DNA from: Epinephelus fuscoguttatus
Taxonomy: Eukaryota; Chordata; Actinopteri; Perciformes; Serranidae
Length of the DNA stretch: 64,000 nt
NCBI RefSeq assembly: GCF_011397635.1
Contig: NC_064759.1
Span: 11,118,428-11,182,427 of the forward strand
Direction: 5' to 3'
Positions within the stretch are counted from its first letter, which is position 1; each line of letters starts with the position of its first letter. Below the pieces are notes generated by a model. It was not told the DNA's origin. It ran no database searches and saw only the letters and a program-made list of their open reading frames with translations. The position numbers and the translations under genes are program-made. Below are positions 52,901 through 64,000 of this stretch, piece by piece.

Positions 52901-55900
52901 TTTGGAGTGTGTGTCTGAAAAACCTCCGTTGGGAGGGCCACAAAGCTGTGACACTTTGCCCTACAACTCTATCCCAACACAGCCTGCCTCTAGATGTTCT
53001 GTTTGATAATATGCTAACTGGCTAACTAGTGTCTTGAATCTGTCCTGCTGGTCTTCCAGGTTCCCTTTTTCAATGACAAATACAGGCTACCACCGCTCTC
53101 CAGGAAATGACTGGTGAGTTATTTCCTCTCACGCAGGTGCAGTACGTACGTGCTGGTTTGCTGTTGGCTATAGTCTTTGCGGTGGGTTCGAGTTCGAACT
53201 TTCTGGCTGACACACAGGCGATGTGAGACGATGCAAAATTCATTGCCACTAATTTTTTGATGTTGGTTTGGTGTGTCTGGGCCTTAAGTGGTAGGGGCAA
53301 AGAGTGTGTTAGGATTGAGTCACAGTATACTTTAGTTGGACTAGATGAAACCATATTTTTTTAAATTTTAGTCAGGACTTAAAATGTCATAGTGCTTTAA
53401 CTTGCATACTGTGCCTCTATCTTATCACATCTGATCACAAGGTTAAATAAGCTGCATCATTAAAGCAGCATATTGTATATTGCTGAATTGTCTGTGCTTT
53501 CACAATATTATAGCCCTGGAGACTCGCCAGTATTTCTGAAACAATGACAGTTAAACAGAATAAAAGACATAGGAGGACATTTAATGACAATGCAAACAGA
53601 AAAACTGAGGGAAATGTGTTACATGCAGAAACGTTTTAACACTTCACTAGTGATTTTGTTCTGGCATAAAAGCTTTGCTGCATCAAATGTACCTTTGCCT
53701 TGCATGTTCATTTTGCACCCGAAGCACCATCTTTCTGCTAAGGCCAGAAACATGGTCTTCTTACACTTGTCTTTTTACCTTCTGTTGTGATGTTGAGATC
53801 TGTGAAACTTCTTCATTGAGTTTAACTTGATTGTTGTCTTTAAGGGCTTAAAAAAATCTTCATGCTGTGTCCTGCCATCTTGGTACAAATCTCATCAATA
53901 AGCCAACCCATTCATACGTTTGTCATGCAGGGACTTGCAGGAATAACAAAAACAGTAGATGTCTTGGTAGAGAAGTAGCTTTAAAAAGTTTTCACTAAAA
54001 AAACAGGTGAAAGTTTTCCTTTGTTTATTTGAAAAAGCATAGCACATGACAGCTCTTGCATACCAATACATGGCTGAAGAACCACTAGTGCTCCTTTACC
54101 AACAGCTTTTAGGATGGCAGGAACAGATCAGATAACAAGGGGGCCTGTTACAACAACACAACGCAGCACAGAAATATACACCAACCTGCCAGGAAAGTGT
54201 GAAATCACCTCCAGTTGGCCAACATAAGATAGAGCAAGACTTCAGCATGCACTGCAATCAGGAAATGCCCACCCTTTTATTGCAGCTATTTTAATGCCAA
54301 CATGGTTTGACAATTTTAAGTGAACCAATTTGGACCAAATGCATGTGAAATTTATGAGAGACTCAGACAATACACCATCAGCTGTGAGTTAGATTAAAAA
54401 AACAACTGTCTCCGCTGGATGACAATATTCTGATTTTCCACCCCTTATAAAGTAGTGGTTTCAGCATAAAAAAATCTGATGGACTCAGACCCAGTCAGCT
54501 GGCTGGGTGAGCAGGCTGGTTCTCACGGGAACAACATGTTACCCATGGTGCCTTGCTCTGCTCCTGTCTTCCCTCTCCCTTAAGTCAACAAAACAGCAGA
54601 TAACTTCCTTGCAGTAGGAAAAACATTGCTCTCTGACTGTCTTTCCCATTGCCGCTCATCCTCTCTCCTGTCAATGGGCCGACAGCAAGACTTGGAAGCA
54701 GTTTTTTTATGAGTGGGCCTCCGTTTTGTTTGTCTCATGCATGTGGATGAGGATGCACGTGCAAGCACATCAGGTGTGTGACGGTATACACACTCAAGCC
54801 AAGTCTATCCAATTGTTTAATGAGAACAAAAATGAATTCAGTGCGCTTGTTAACCCTCAAGAACAAACACACAATGCAATTCATTGAGCAACACTGAGTG
54901 GCCGCACAACTTTTATTTGTTTAGAGAAAAACTCTGCAGGGCACCTTTAAGTCAAACCATGACACACTCACTATGTAGATTTGTGCTGAAGGAAGGCTTT
55001 GTTAAACATACATCCTTCCAAACAAGCATACCTGGTATTAACATGTGTCTTGGCTGATGTGACCAGAAGTGGACAAGCTTATCTGTTCATACCTGGCACT
55101 GGAATGCATCTCCACAAGCATCTCAAGTGACCCATTGTTATTGGGTCTCACTTCCCACTCTATATCCTTTCACATTCATTCACCATCATAGGAGACTACT
55201 GCTGTGGACAGAGAGAGAACGCCCGCACACACACACCCTCACAGGGCTAACTTCAAGCATCCCACAGCTAACATTACCTAGCAGTTTTAAATGGTATGAG
55301 TCAAGCTGTTTTGGAGTCTGTGCAAGTTTTCCTATGACTGTTCAACAGCTGCTGATGCTGTGTTAGCTCATGCTAACTGGGTAGACGTTTTAACCCTTTG
55401 CTGGGAAGAGAGAGTCTCTGGAGACGGTCCTTAAGTGCTGTGTTTGCAGCTACGGAAAGCAGGGAGTAGGATACGCAAGGATGTCAGCTGAGTAGGTGGT
55501 CCTTCAGTGGAGCCAAGAACGCATTAGCGTACACACTGCTGAAAACATATACAGCCAAGACTACCTCTGAATGTGGTCTGAGCTATCAGATCCCAAGATG
55601 CATTGAGGTTGCATTGGATGCATCCACACCTGTACTTAAAGCTGTCCATGTGTAATCCGGTCTCCCAGGACGCATGTTAGGACCAGGTGTAAACAAGCCC
55701 TTTGTGTGTATTTACAGAGTTGACTATAGCAAAGTAAATCCTATCAAAACACTGCTGGTGTTTCAACTGTTCAAACTAGTAGTGCTTCCTCAGGCTTAAC
55801 ATGTTAATGTTTCTGAATGTGGTGTTGCCAGAAACTGCTACAACACCGCATGTAAAGAGCAATGACGCAAAGAAACAGCTACTATTTTCTTAGCTGGTTT

Positions 55901-58107
55901 TGTTTTGGATGTACATACCTCTCCTTTTAAAGTAATCCACTCAGAAAAGATTCATCCCAAACAATAAGTGTGACAGGTTCTGTTCATCTACTTCATAGCA
56001 CTCACTCTGAAGGTCTGGCTTTGGGCTTTATGCTATGAAAAAAAGTACTCTGTAAATCAAACTACAAATTTAACTGCCTCGATGCATGCAGAGATTATTG
56101 GTACAATAACCAAGCAAAACTGGTGGCCTAAAAAATGCTTACAAAAACATCCTGAACAGGGTTTGCTTGAAAGATAACACAATCTTTCTTACAATATTGT
56201 GAATAGAGAGGAAAACAGAGGGACTAAAATGTGCTGTGTTAGACATTCTTGTCATACCTTGCCAGGGGAAAATGCCTTTGTTCCATTTCTGCTATGGTGG
56301 CAAACCTGACATCTAACTGCATAGCCCCTGGTTGGCTACTGCTGGGCAGACAGGTTACATGATACAGCGGCACAGCTAGGGAAATCAGTCAGTCTGGCTA
56401 ATGAAACAACAGCCTGATTCCCCAGTGTTGGTGCTGTTACCTGACAACTGTTACAGCTGGGATTTAGACTGATGAGCATCTCTTTTTGGAATCACTGCGC
56501 TGTGCTTCAACACAAACCAAACCCAAATATTCTTCTATATATAAAAAGAGGAACAGCACTCACAGCTGAATCTGGGCTAGCAGTCAGTGTGGGTCTTTCC
56601 TGACACTAGCCAGGGGAACACTGTCACAAATATATCACAAGAAGCCTGCAGGGTAAACAGAGCATGCTACACACTTCACCCAGTGCAAACACCAGCTTTG
56701 AAACATCATATGGCTACACTGATAGTATTATAACTCTACCAACGTGAACCTTCAGTGAGAGGGATCTAATAACTCTGCTACCTCTGAATTAACAGAAGAA
56801 TGCATATTTAGACAGTCATGTATGCTTATCAGCGGCACTAACTCTTCTCTTATTTACAAGTTGTTCTGCTAATGTCTCTGTCCCACACTTAGCACAGTTG
56901 TATTCTGTCAAAGATTGAAGGGCTGCACTGTCACGGAATATTTATTGCAACCACAGTTTTGTCTTCAAACATTTAAATGAACATGATTGACTGCGACATT
57001 AGTATTTAAAATGCATGCTCCGCTCATAAACACTGTTTTCATTTGGCTACATTCTGGGATGGTAATTTAATTTCTAGTTAGCCTTTATCTTGATCAGAAC
57101 AGGGATAAAAGGGATCTTCAACATTTTTCAGGCCAAGGACACCTTAGCACAAAGACAGACAGAGCAGGGACCACCTACTACACATTTGTATAAAACTGGG
57201 TTGCACTTGAGATTATTCTGAGTATTTTCAAGTCTTCTTTCTTTTGCGTTTGCCTGTAGCTGCTAAGTCAGCAACAGGTGTAGCATGGTTAGGTGCACTA
57301 GCCTCACCCTCTGCACTTTTGCTGTGGCTCACAAGAACGTCTGTACTCTCACTGCAAATTGGCTAATATGTAACTTAAGCAATAACTAGCTCACCTCGCT
57401 GTTAGCCAAAGACAGGTGCCGCACAGTCATTTAGTGTTAGCTAGCCCACATGATTGTGCAAAGACTCATGGGTAACAGTTCACCTTTCATCAGTGATGTG
57501 TACTGTAAATGAAATGTTAAAAAGATGCACTGTGAAAAAGGACAAGTCTTATTTTGATGCAAAGATTTGTACAGTAGCAGAAATGTAGTATAGCATGGAA
57601 GTGAAAGCAGTGCTCTGCTTACTGTGAAAGTGCAGTAGAGATATTTGTCCCTAAAGTCAATGAATAATCATCTTAATACTGATCAAAATAATCATTGTTA
57701 TCATTTTGGCCATAATCGTGCAGCCCTATCACAGTGTGATGGTTAAACTTAGTTTGTGGAAATTCCAGGGCTGCCACTAATGCTGAATTTTTAGATGTAG
57801 ACGTCTACAACAAGGTGATATTACTACAACATTCAACATAGAGAAGCGTGTGTCTGTCTGTGTCTACATGACCGTATTGCGTCTCCTTACCTATCTGCAG
57901 CAGCACTGGCGTCACCAGAGCTGTCTCCATGGCGTAGCAGAACTCACGTCCAAACATCACTGCCCCGTGCATTACCCAGCGATGTAGAGGGATCTGCATA
58001 CCTCTGCCTTCTTCCTCCACCTCCTTCTCACTCTCTTCCGCATCTTCCTTGGGTTTAATCTTCTCCGGAAGGCCAGAAGGCTCCCTCTCCTCTGCCATTC
58101 CTTCCAT
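43909..58107 (-). CDS. slc45a4: Solute carrier family 45 member 4 (MFS transporter), complete
   Basis: Coding exons: 57891-58107, 52018-52206, 51745-51924, 49852-50525, 49461-49607, 47244-47492, 46964-47083, 46665-46764, 46438-46518, 46166-46296, 45177-45245, 43909-44208. Borders are AG/GT, phases agree and the sum, 2457 nt, gives 818 residues. It is a 12-helix major facilitator protein of the proton-coupled sugar/sucrose-type SLC45 family; mammalian SLC45A4 has also been linked to GABA and polyamine metabolism or transport. Seen: [20 protein letters not shown] (helix 1), the loop [20 protein letters not shown] with the family RWGRR motif, a cytoplasmic loop of about 300 residues between helices 6 and 7 (LDLD/VRSKSDS stretch), then helices 7-12 and a soluble tail ending NHSVA. 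The start at 58107 is the first Met of two in frame (MEGMAEE), so the second (58098) is possible. Confidence 0.95.
45418..45930. repeat. MITE-like inverted-repeat element (family copy 3)
   Basis: Shares TTACCTTGAATTCATGAAG, TTTTCTCGCATGCCTCC, ACATCAAAACATC and GCAGTACTTTGCAAACA with 5946-6590. It represents the uninterrupted state at the point where that copy carries a 151-bp retroelement fragment. It lies in the slc45a4 intron between exons 45177-45245 and 46166-46296. Confidence 0.65.
47675..48014. mobile_element. hAT-like MITE with GGTTGCAGCGGTATG ends
   Basis: The left end TAGGGTTGCAGCGGTATGG is mirrored by CATACTGTTGCAGC at the right, with subterminal ACCGGGATAT and CCGGGATATT words. 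About 340 bp, no coding capacity. It lies in the slc45a4 intron between exons 47244-47492 and 49461-49607. The remaining intron to 49460 shows no further identifiable element. Confidence 0.6.
49852..50525 (-). other. slc45a4: slc45a4 large exon: helices 5-6 and the acidic cytoplasmic loop
   Basis: This 674-nt exon encodes [20 protein letters not shown], a hydrophobic helix ([19 protein letters not shown]), then a long hydrophilic loop with acidic clusters ([19 protein letters not shown]), a VRSKSDS site and Pro-rich stretches. The loop continues through exons 49461-49607 and 47244-47492 ([35 protein letters not shown]). This long central loop distinguishes SLC45A4 from the shorter SLC45A2/A3 proteins. 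Confidence 0.9.
50526..51744. other. slc45a4 intron, nothing specific seen
   Basis: Intronic sequence without recognised element ends. The ORFs at 50746-51132 and 51066-51356 lie on opposite strands over the same bases and have no recognisable product. Confidence 0.45.
52207..57890. other. Long slc45a4 intron following the first coding exon
   Basis: Almost 5.7 kb of mostly unique-looking AT-rich sequence. A decayed hAT-like end (ATAATCGTGCAGCCCTA) is present near 57714-57728. No coding exon, RNA gene or intact transposon was recognised. Long first introns of this kind commonly hold enhancers, but no specific site is supported here. Confidence 0.45.
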
Positions 58108-58264
58108 TACAGTCTTGTAATTGGTTTGTTACGCTGAATGGTTGGTTTATATCAGTGTGTACTACCTATTGCTACTATTTTCTATGTGTGAGCAAAACTA
58201 TATTATGCTATTATAATATGCTAACAAAACATGTAATGCCCATGGTTTTCATCTTGATCACTTA
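58108..58264 (-). promoter_or_regulatory. slc45a4: slc45a4 5' UTR part of the start-codon exon
   Basis: On the minus strand a good acceptor, CTTCTGTTTCACAG, ends at 58265. From there the sequence runs without a splice site to the ATG at 58107. Two short upstream ATGs (AAGATGAAAACCATGGGC, minus strand) open an upstream ORF that terminates before the main start and could dampen translation. Confidence 0.5.
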
Positions 58265-59961
58265 CTGTGAAACAGAAGCCAAAGATATCCAGAATAATTG
58301 ATCAGAGAGCATCTCTGCTGGTCAACGCCTTCTGGGTTCAGAGTCAAAGAATTGCAAATAATTGAGTTGGAGGCTGGAATCATCGTTATAAAGAGGTTAA
58401 TGTGTCCAAAAAATTGATGCGGTAAAAACAAATTCCATACATTTTATCCCATGGCCATCATGCTGATAAGTCACCAGTTGCACAGTTCAGGAGCTCAGTG
58501 GGAGAGCGACGGTGTTCCTCTCTTGGAAATTCACAATTCAGGAAAAAAGGCAGAGAAGTTGTGCGTAGCTCCAGAGGTATGGGGAGGAGCAGGGGCAGAA
58601 GAGGTGGGAGAAGGGGAGTGGCGATACGTGTGTGGTGAGTTCCAGTAGCTGGGTTTGTGGTGAGTTGTGGGATAGGTCTGTGAATGTGTTTGCTGTGGCT
58701 GGTTAGTGTGTGCCGGAGATTGTGTGCTTGTAGAAGGATTGTGTAATATCAGAATGTGGCTCAGCAGAAGTCTTTGTCTGTGCGTGTGTGTATATAAGTG
58801 CACTTCCTGGCAAGTCAGGGTCATAGCATGTGGAAACTTCTTGGCATAGACCCACAGAGTGCTATAGCAACCTGCAGAAAAACACACACTGGTTAGACAG
58901 TAAGTTAAAGCTCTAAAATAGTACGAAGAGAGGGATTTGTATTTATTCTCTATAGTTACTGACACATAAGACTAAAAGCACATTGGTCATGGCCATTTAC
59001 CAGAGGGCTCTCATTCATAAAACTGTTTCAGGTCAGTTGGGAGACGAAATAAAAATTCTCTTGGCTTAATAAAAATGCTGCAATGCCCCAATGAAGTGCA
59101 CAAGCAATAAATTTAAACTCACCATACAACTTATGCTGTTAAACCCAACTAAAGTTGTGTAATAAGTTTATAGATGGAACAGACATAATTTTGCAGACTG
59201 AAGGAGAAAAGGATGAAGCAATTTTGCCACACCTTATGACCCGGCTATTAAAAATTCATCTGAGCTATGAACAAAAGCCACATTAAGAAATCAACCCTTG
59301 TTACAACACCTGAGATGTTGCATAATTTTATAACGTTAAAAAAAGGTAGCTTACATGTGATTTAGGGAACATAGTTAACCTCACTCTTCTCTTGGCTTGA
59401 CTCAGTCACTTTTACGCTGTGTTAGATATTTTAATTACAGGTTAAGATACATATTAGTTAATGTTTAAACAAAATAAACCAAGCGTAAAAACGCGCCCCA
59501 CAGATAAGAGATGAATTTTATGCCGTGATGACTTCAGAGTGACACAGTAACCTGCTCCTGACCAGTCTACACACGTCTCTAACAGCCACTAATGTACAGA
59601 TGAAAATGTGTTTGATTCATATATGTATGGTGGGTGTTTTTAACCAGTATAGACATGTTTAGCTCGGGGGCATCTCCCTTTAGAGTAACGCTGATTTACC
59701 TGAGCCACCTGACCACCTCCTCTACAGTCTACGTCATTAATAACGAGGCATTATCAGTCATTTTTAGCGTGTGAGGATGGTGCACACGGTGACACACGAA
59801 CACCTGACTATGGACACATTAGCATAGGTTTGACTTGCGGCTAATGTTAACCGTTAACCGTTACCTCAGCGAGCTAATAAATTACAGTTTGGCAGCTAAC
59901 GTTAGCAAGTTACGACAGCGGGAGCCAGTTACATTAATAAAGACAGAAAGATGTATCATAC

Positions 59962-60190
59962 CTGAGATGTTACCCCGCTGAGGTTAAGTAGTCCCGCGTT
60001 ATGCCAAATTTTCGATAACGTGACAGTAAAACTCCAGGTTTGGGTTAGCAGCCTGGCTAACTGTGTGACCATCTGCTTCACTGCACTCATCAATCTCATT
60101 GGTTTCCACAGTAACAAAGCGGGGCGTGGTCGTTAGGGGGACGCGTATGACGTCATCGGGATATTCACCTACGGTGGGCGGGGAATGACA
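59962..60190 (-). promoter_or_regulatory. slc45a4: slc45a4 non-coding first exon and CRE/GC-box promoter
   Basis: A donor reading CTCAG|GTATGAT on the minus strand ends an exon at 59962. Its upstream side is the most CpG-rich stretch of the area and holds a perfect cAMP-response element TGACGTCA (60148-60155), a GC box GGGCGGGG (60176-60183), and GGGGCGTGG (60121-60129). There is no obvious TATA box, consistent with a CpG-type promoter. I infer the transcription start to lie around 60.1-60.2 kb. Confidence 0.6.
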
Positions 60191-60403
60191 ATAATAAGAG
60201 TTCACTTAATTAGCAACAGTGATGAAATACAACTAATAATAATTATAATAATAATTCAAATAATAATGTATTAATGTAATAATTTGATAACTGAGATAAT
60301 AGAACATTAGTTTTATTTTATTTTATTTTATTTTATTTCAAAAGTTCATCCCTCAAATATAAAACTAAGACGTATGTGACTGGTTTTATATTTCAGTAAC
60401 ACG

Positions 60404-61140
60404 GAAGAACCAGTAAACAGAACTCCCTTTGCACAGCCAGTCTCAAGGTCAAATACATTTGACACCAAAACACTCAATCACCCCCATTCAGGAAAGAAAT
60501 ATGACATCATCATCAGACACTACAAGGAGAAAAAACATGGATCAGTCACTTCCCTTAAATTTGTTGGCATTGAAAAAGTACAGCCCAATCCAAGAGGGGG
60601 AAATATGATCAACCAACTTTTAAGAAGGGAAGCATTTTGGATCCATGAATTGAATACACTTGAGCCACATGGACTTAATGAAACATAGGATTTGATTCCT
60701 TTACTGTGATATAAATCTTAACATATCTCCCTCCACAGGTAATTTGGATCCATAAGGAGAGATGAGCCACCAGGTCCCTTGTTCACTTCCCTGTCACGCC
60801 CTCTTTTCCATCCAACAGTGTAGAGGGACAGAAGTAGGACCTGCAGTCTGCCTCTCTTTATAAAATCTTGGTCTCAGTCATCTACATAATGGGATGAGGT
60901 TAAATCACACATTGTTCTTGTAACTCTTGTATTCTTTATGAATCTTGCTTTGTTTTTTGATCTATGTAAATTATATTTTGAAAAATGTTTTTGAAGAATG
61001 TGAAGGAAAAAAATATTGAAAAACAAAAGTGAAATAATTGTGATATTTAATCATGTGACTTAGCACACCTTTGAGTGAACAAACCTGAAGAAGCCACGGG
61101 CGAAATGCATTGTTCCCTCTTAATAAAATCATTGTAATTC
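60404..61140 (+). mobile_element. Penelope-like retroelement 3' fragment
   Basis: A plus-strand frame (about 60422-60688, stop TAG) encodes SGKKYDIIIRHYKEKKHGSV, then SLKFVGIEKVQPNPRGGNM and LLRREAFWIHELNTLEPHGL. This arrangement (LRREAFWI..LNTL.P.GLNE after a RGGN motif) is that of the C-terminal GIY-YIG endonuclease tail of animal Penelope-like elements. About 400 bases further, CTGAAGAAGCCACGGGCGAA (61085) and AATAAAATCATTG resemble the conserved end of such elements. The frame has no N-terminal part, so the copy is truncated. Confidence 0.6.
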
Positions 61141-62230
61141 AGTTCAGTGTGCAGTGGTTTATGCTGATGATTTCAACCTGGAAGAACTGTTTGCAGAACC
61201 AGAGAGCTGGTCTTTTTACATTATACATTTCTGACTCATTCACCAGATCTTCATCCATTAATGTGAGACAAGGAAAATAAAAGGTGTCTATTTTATTTAC
61301 ACTGTACATGTAGTAGCCCAACTGGGATCAAGTGTTGAACATTTGCAATAGCTATAAACTCTCCATGCAGCACAGCAGTTATCAATCACTCAGTATTGGA
61401 ACTATGTTAAATTACATTGTCCCTGTCAAATAGATAAATACATTTAAATCTAAATTTAAAAAGATCATAAAAAGCAAAGCATTTGACTTGCTCGAACGCA
61501 CCTTTATTTCCCCCATAATTTCTCCAATGATACATTTAATGTGACATTTTCCCTGCAGAGAGAGGTTCTGACTATTGTTGATGTGTTTACATAACAGCAC
61601 ATATTATCAAACTGTTGTTTTAATAAAACAAAAATGATTTACAGCCCAAACATTCACACTGTAGCTGCTTTTAGTCATCCAGGCAGTCTGCATTGAAATT
61701 TGGACTCTTAATGGTCTTTGAAAGGGAGTGCAATGCTGCCCTCTGCTGCACAAAAGTGGTTATCATTCCCAAATATTTTCTTGAAGTGGATCTTCTGGAG
61801 TGGCAACCATGTAATCCAGGCAAAAATAAAAATATATCAGTACCACTAGCCTTCTATGTCCAGGTATAGTCTGTTTAACATTTTGTTCCAACTGTTTATG
61901 GCTGAATTCCCGCCTGTTTGCACTCAACAAGGAAGTACAGTAAGAAGCTGATCCAAGTCCGAGTTCCACTCTGATGAAAGGGATGCAAAGGTTCCAGGTA
62001 GGTATCAGGGTGGTCATCAATATCTTCTTTTATTAATACAGGCTCCTCCATCCTGGCCAGTTTTATGATATTCTGCATAACAGAAGCCACAACTATCACT
62101 GTTGCTCCTTTTGCAGCTGCAACTGTGCTCACTGCCAGCCAGAGGGTTTATTTAGGGATTGTATGCAGTATGAAAATTTAAGATAGTGTTGCAACAGTGG
62201 TTTTTTGTTATGTTACCAAAAACTTTTTCA

Positions 62231-62605
62231 TTCATCTTCTAACTGCTTCATCCTCTTGAGGGTCGCGGGGGGGGGGGGGGGCTGGAGCCTATCCCAGCTG
62301 ACAGTGGGTGAGTGGCAGGGTACACCCTGGACAGGTCACCAGACTATCACAGGGCTGACACATAGAGACAAACAACCATTCACGCTCACATTCACACCTA
62401 TGGACAATTTAGAGTTATCAATTAACCTAGTCCCCAGTCTGCATGTCTTTGGACTGTGGGAGGAAGCCGGAGTGCCCGGAGAGAACCCACGCTGACACGG
62501 GGAGAACATGCAAACTCCGCACAGAAGGGCTCCCACGCCCGGGATCGAACCGGCAACCCTCTTGCTGTGAGGCGAGAGTGCTAACCACCACACCACCGTA
62601 CCGCC
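62231..62605 (-). mobile_element. tRNA-derived SINE, intact with target duplication
   Basis: On the minus strand: GGTGTGGTGGTTAGCACTCT (box A), GCCGGTTCGATCCCGGGC (perfect box B), then the body words CATGTTCTCCCC, TCCCACAGTCCAAAGACATG and GACCTGTCCAGGGTGTACC. A perfect AAAAACTTTTTCA duplication flanks it (within 62218-62230 and 62608-62620). A G run of 13 or so lies near 62268-62281. It is the best-preserved member of the family seen here. Confidence 0.88.
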
Positions 62606-62620
62606 CCAAAAACTTTTTCA

Positions 62621-63554
62621 ATTTCTAAAAATGATTTGACTTTGGGAAGTGTATTTGGACACTTGAGGGGGGAACTTGTGGTAAAAATTTATACATGTTA
62701 TTCTTGTGGTCTAAGACAGCCTAAAAATATAAGTAAACCCACCAAAATCCCCAAACTAGAGTGCTGAAACTCAAATATTTGATGTCACAGGGGGATGTTC
62801 TAAGTATACGGGCACATTTTCTGTTTCAGATCTGATAACACTACAATAGAATAAAGCTCATTTGGGTATAAAAAGAAAACCAACATTATGTAGGTAAATA
62901 AAATCAGGTTCCTATTCACTGTCAATGAAGCAACATCACAAGTTGGAGATTTACTTCACTGTTTCTAACTTTGAAAGATACCTCCTGCTCACAAATATTG
63001 ATTCCTTGGCCATATATATAACATAATGGAATTCTTAATTTAGGTGGTGTTCCCCTTTAAAGTTAAAATACATAAGATTGGAATGTGGACAATGTAAATT
63101 GCTTCAAATATGATTTTGTTTTTTACATTAGACTTGCTATTGTGTCACTCATAAGATTCAAGTAATAATTATACACGTAAGTCAGCTTTGTATCTTGCTG
63201 TTGTTTGAATTTGGCAGCTAAGATTGTCTAACAGTTGAAAAGTCATACTCTAAGTCTCAAGTCAAGGGAGGTTTCTTGGCATGATGATAATAAAATAAAA
63301 TATGTTGCAGACTGATTTGTCCCTTGTCAGTGTTGTAATCAATTCAAGTAGTTGATAAAAGTTTTTAGGTTTCTGGACCAGATCTGTTGCTGTATTTTAC
63401 TTTTATGTGAACAGGTATTATTATTATAATCAATTACAGTATGACTGTCGAAACTTTTTGGAATGGAGGGCAGATTAGATAACTTAAACATTACCTGGGG
63501 GCCAGCTGCCTCTAGCATCATGGTAATAAAAAAACAACAACATACATGTTGTTT
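62621..63554. other. Intergenic sequence, nothing specific seen
   Basis: AT-rich sequence between two SINEs. No coding exon, RNA gene or recognisable transposon end is seen. Confidence 0.45.
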
Positions 63555-63870
63555 ATTTATTTTCTGTAACTGCTTATCCTGTTGTGGGTCGTGGGGATGC
63601 TGGAGCCTATCCCAGCTGACACTGGGAGAGAGGCGGAGTACACCCTGGACAGGTCACCAGACTATCACAGGGCTGACACATAGAGACAGACAACTATTGA
63701 TGCTACGGCCAATTGAGAGCCAGTTAACCTGCATGTCTTTGGATTGTGGGAGGAAGCCGGAGTACCCAGAGAAAACCCACGCTGACACGGGGAGAGCATG
63801 GCATGACCCTCCACCCCAGGGTTTGAACCAAGGACCCTCTTGCTGTGAGGCGACAACCATGCTGCCCACG
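63555..63870 (-). mobile_element. tRNA-derived SINE, diverged copy
   Basis: Same family and orientation as 62231-62605, with shared GACCTGTCCAGGGTGTAC, TCCCACAATCCAAAGACATG and CACAGCAAGAGGGTC words (minus strand). Box B is mutated (GGTTCAAACCC) and about 25 bases of the body are missing. ORFs crossing it on both strands are repeat artefacts. Confidence 0.8.
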
Positions 63871-64000
63871 TACAAGTCAGACAAACACAAATTGCTCGTC
63901 TTTCAGTTAAAAAGTATTCAACTTTCCACTGCTGTCAACTTTCCCCTTCTTTGCTGTGGCCATCTGCAACATAGCAAGGAAATGTCTATTGCTAGGTAAC

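Noticed and set aside
58531..58965. 144-residue minus-strand ORF upstream of slc45a4
   Set aside because: It is low in complexity (His/Pro/Ser/Thr-rich, from CA/TG-rich DNA). It crosses a possible acceptor at about 58872 but lacks a convincing donor, so a coding role or an extra 5' exon cannot be supported.
61763..62132. Minus-strand ORFs with a weak resemblance to the C-terminus of Harbinger-type nucleases (AAAKGATVIVVASVMQNI)
   Set aside because: Only one short stretch is similar, no catalytic motif or inverted repeat ends are visible, and the match could be chance.
62520..62600. Possible tRNA gene (perfect box A and box B)
   Set aside because: The boxes belong to a SINE head: a SINE body and target duplication follow, and the acceptor stem does not pair.
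63463..63999. 178-residue plus-strand ORF at the right edge
   Set aside because: Most of it reads through the reverse strand of a tRNA-derived SINE; the rest has no recognisable product.

Overview
The window is teleost fish nuclear DNA from a stomach-bearing, probably percomorph-like, species. Evidence is the intron-rich genes with fish-like protein sequence, a gastric proton pump gene (absent from stomachless fish such as zebrafish), and typical fish repeats: Tc1 transposons, tRNA-derived SINEs, RTE/Rex-type LINE tails, hAT and other MITEs, and Penelope-like fragments. No bacterial, plasmid or CRISPR features were seen.

Three protein-coding genes were reconstructed exon by exon. (1) Plus strand, 898-7459: the last seven coding exons of atp4a, the gastric H+/K+-ATPase alpha subunit; the 5' part lies off the left edge. 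(2) Minus strand, 8725-32609: dennd3, complete, 27 coding exons plus a likely non-coding first exon at about 37128-37300. Exon phases agree at every junction and sum to 3813 nt (1270 residues). It encodes a DENN Rab exchange factor with a PHenn region and a C-terminal WD40 propeller. (3) Minus strand, 43909-58107: slc45a4, complete, 12 coding exons summing to 2457 nt (818 residues), an MFS transporter, with a CRE/GC-box promoter near 60.0-60.2 kb. atp4a and dennd3 converge tail to tail; dennd3 and slc45a4 are head to tail, as their human orthologues are on chromosome 8q24.3.

The most unusual structure is an inverted, partial copy of dennd3 exons 11-13 at 37722-38292, about 0.4-0.6 kb upstream of the dennd3 first exon and on the opposite strand. 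It keeps parts of introns 10, 12 and 13 but lacks intron 11 exactly at the splice junction, and it carries a 23-base frameshifting deletion. A 5-base microhomology (AGGTG) spans both intron ends, so a microhomology deletion can explain the exact intron loss without an mRNA intermediate. A 63-bp direct repeat sits directly before the copy and again about 0.3 kb after it.

Most of the remaining DNA is introns and repeats. They include a nearly full-length Tc1 element with a 5-bp inactivating deletion beside its third catalytic residue, a second decayed Tc1-like element, a transposon nested inside another repeat whose empty-site relative is also in the window, a Penelope-like fragment nested in a MITE with a 12-bp target duplication, and an inverted pair of LINE tails inside dennd3 intron 2. 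The 60.2-64 kb end holds a Penelope-like endonuclease fragment and two SINEs, but no host gene that I can support.
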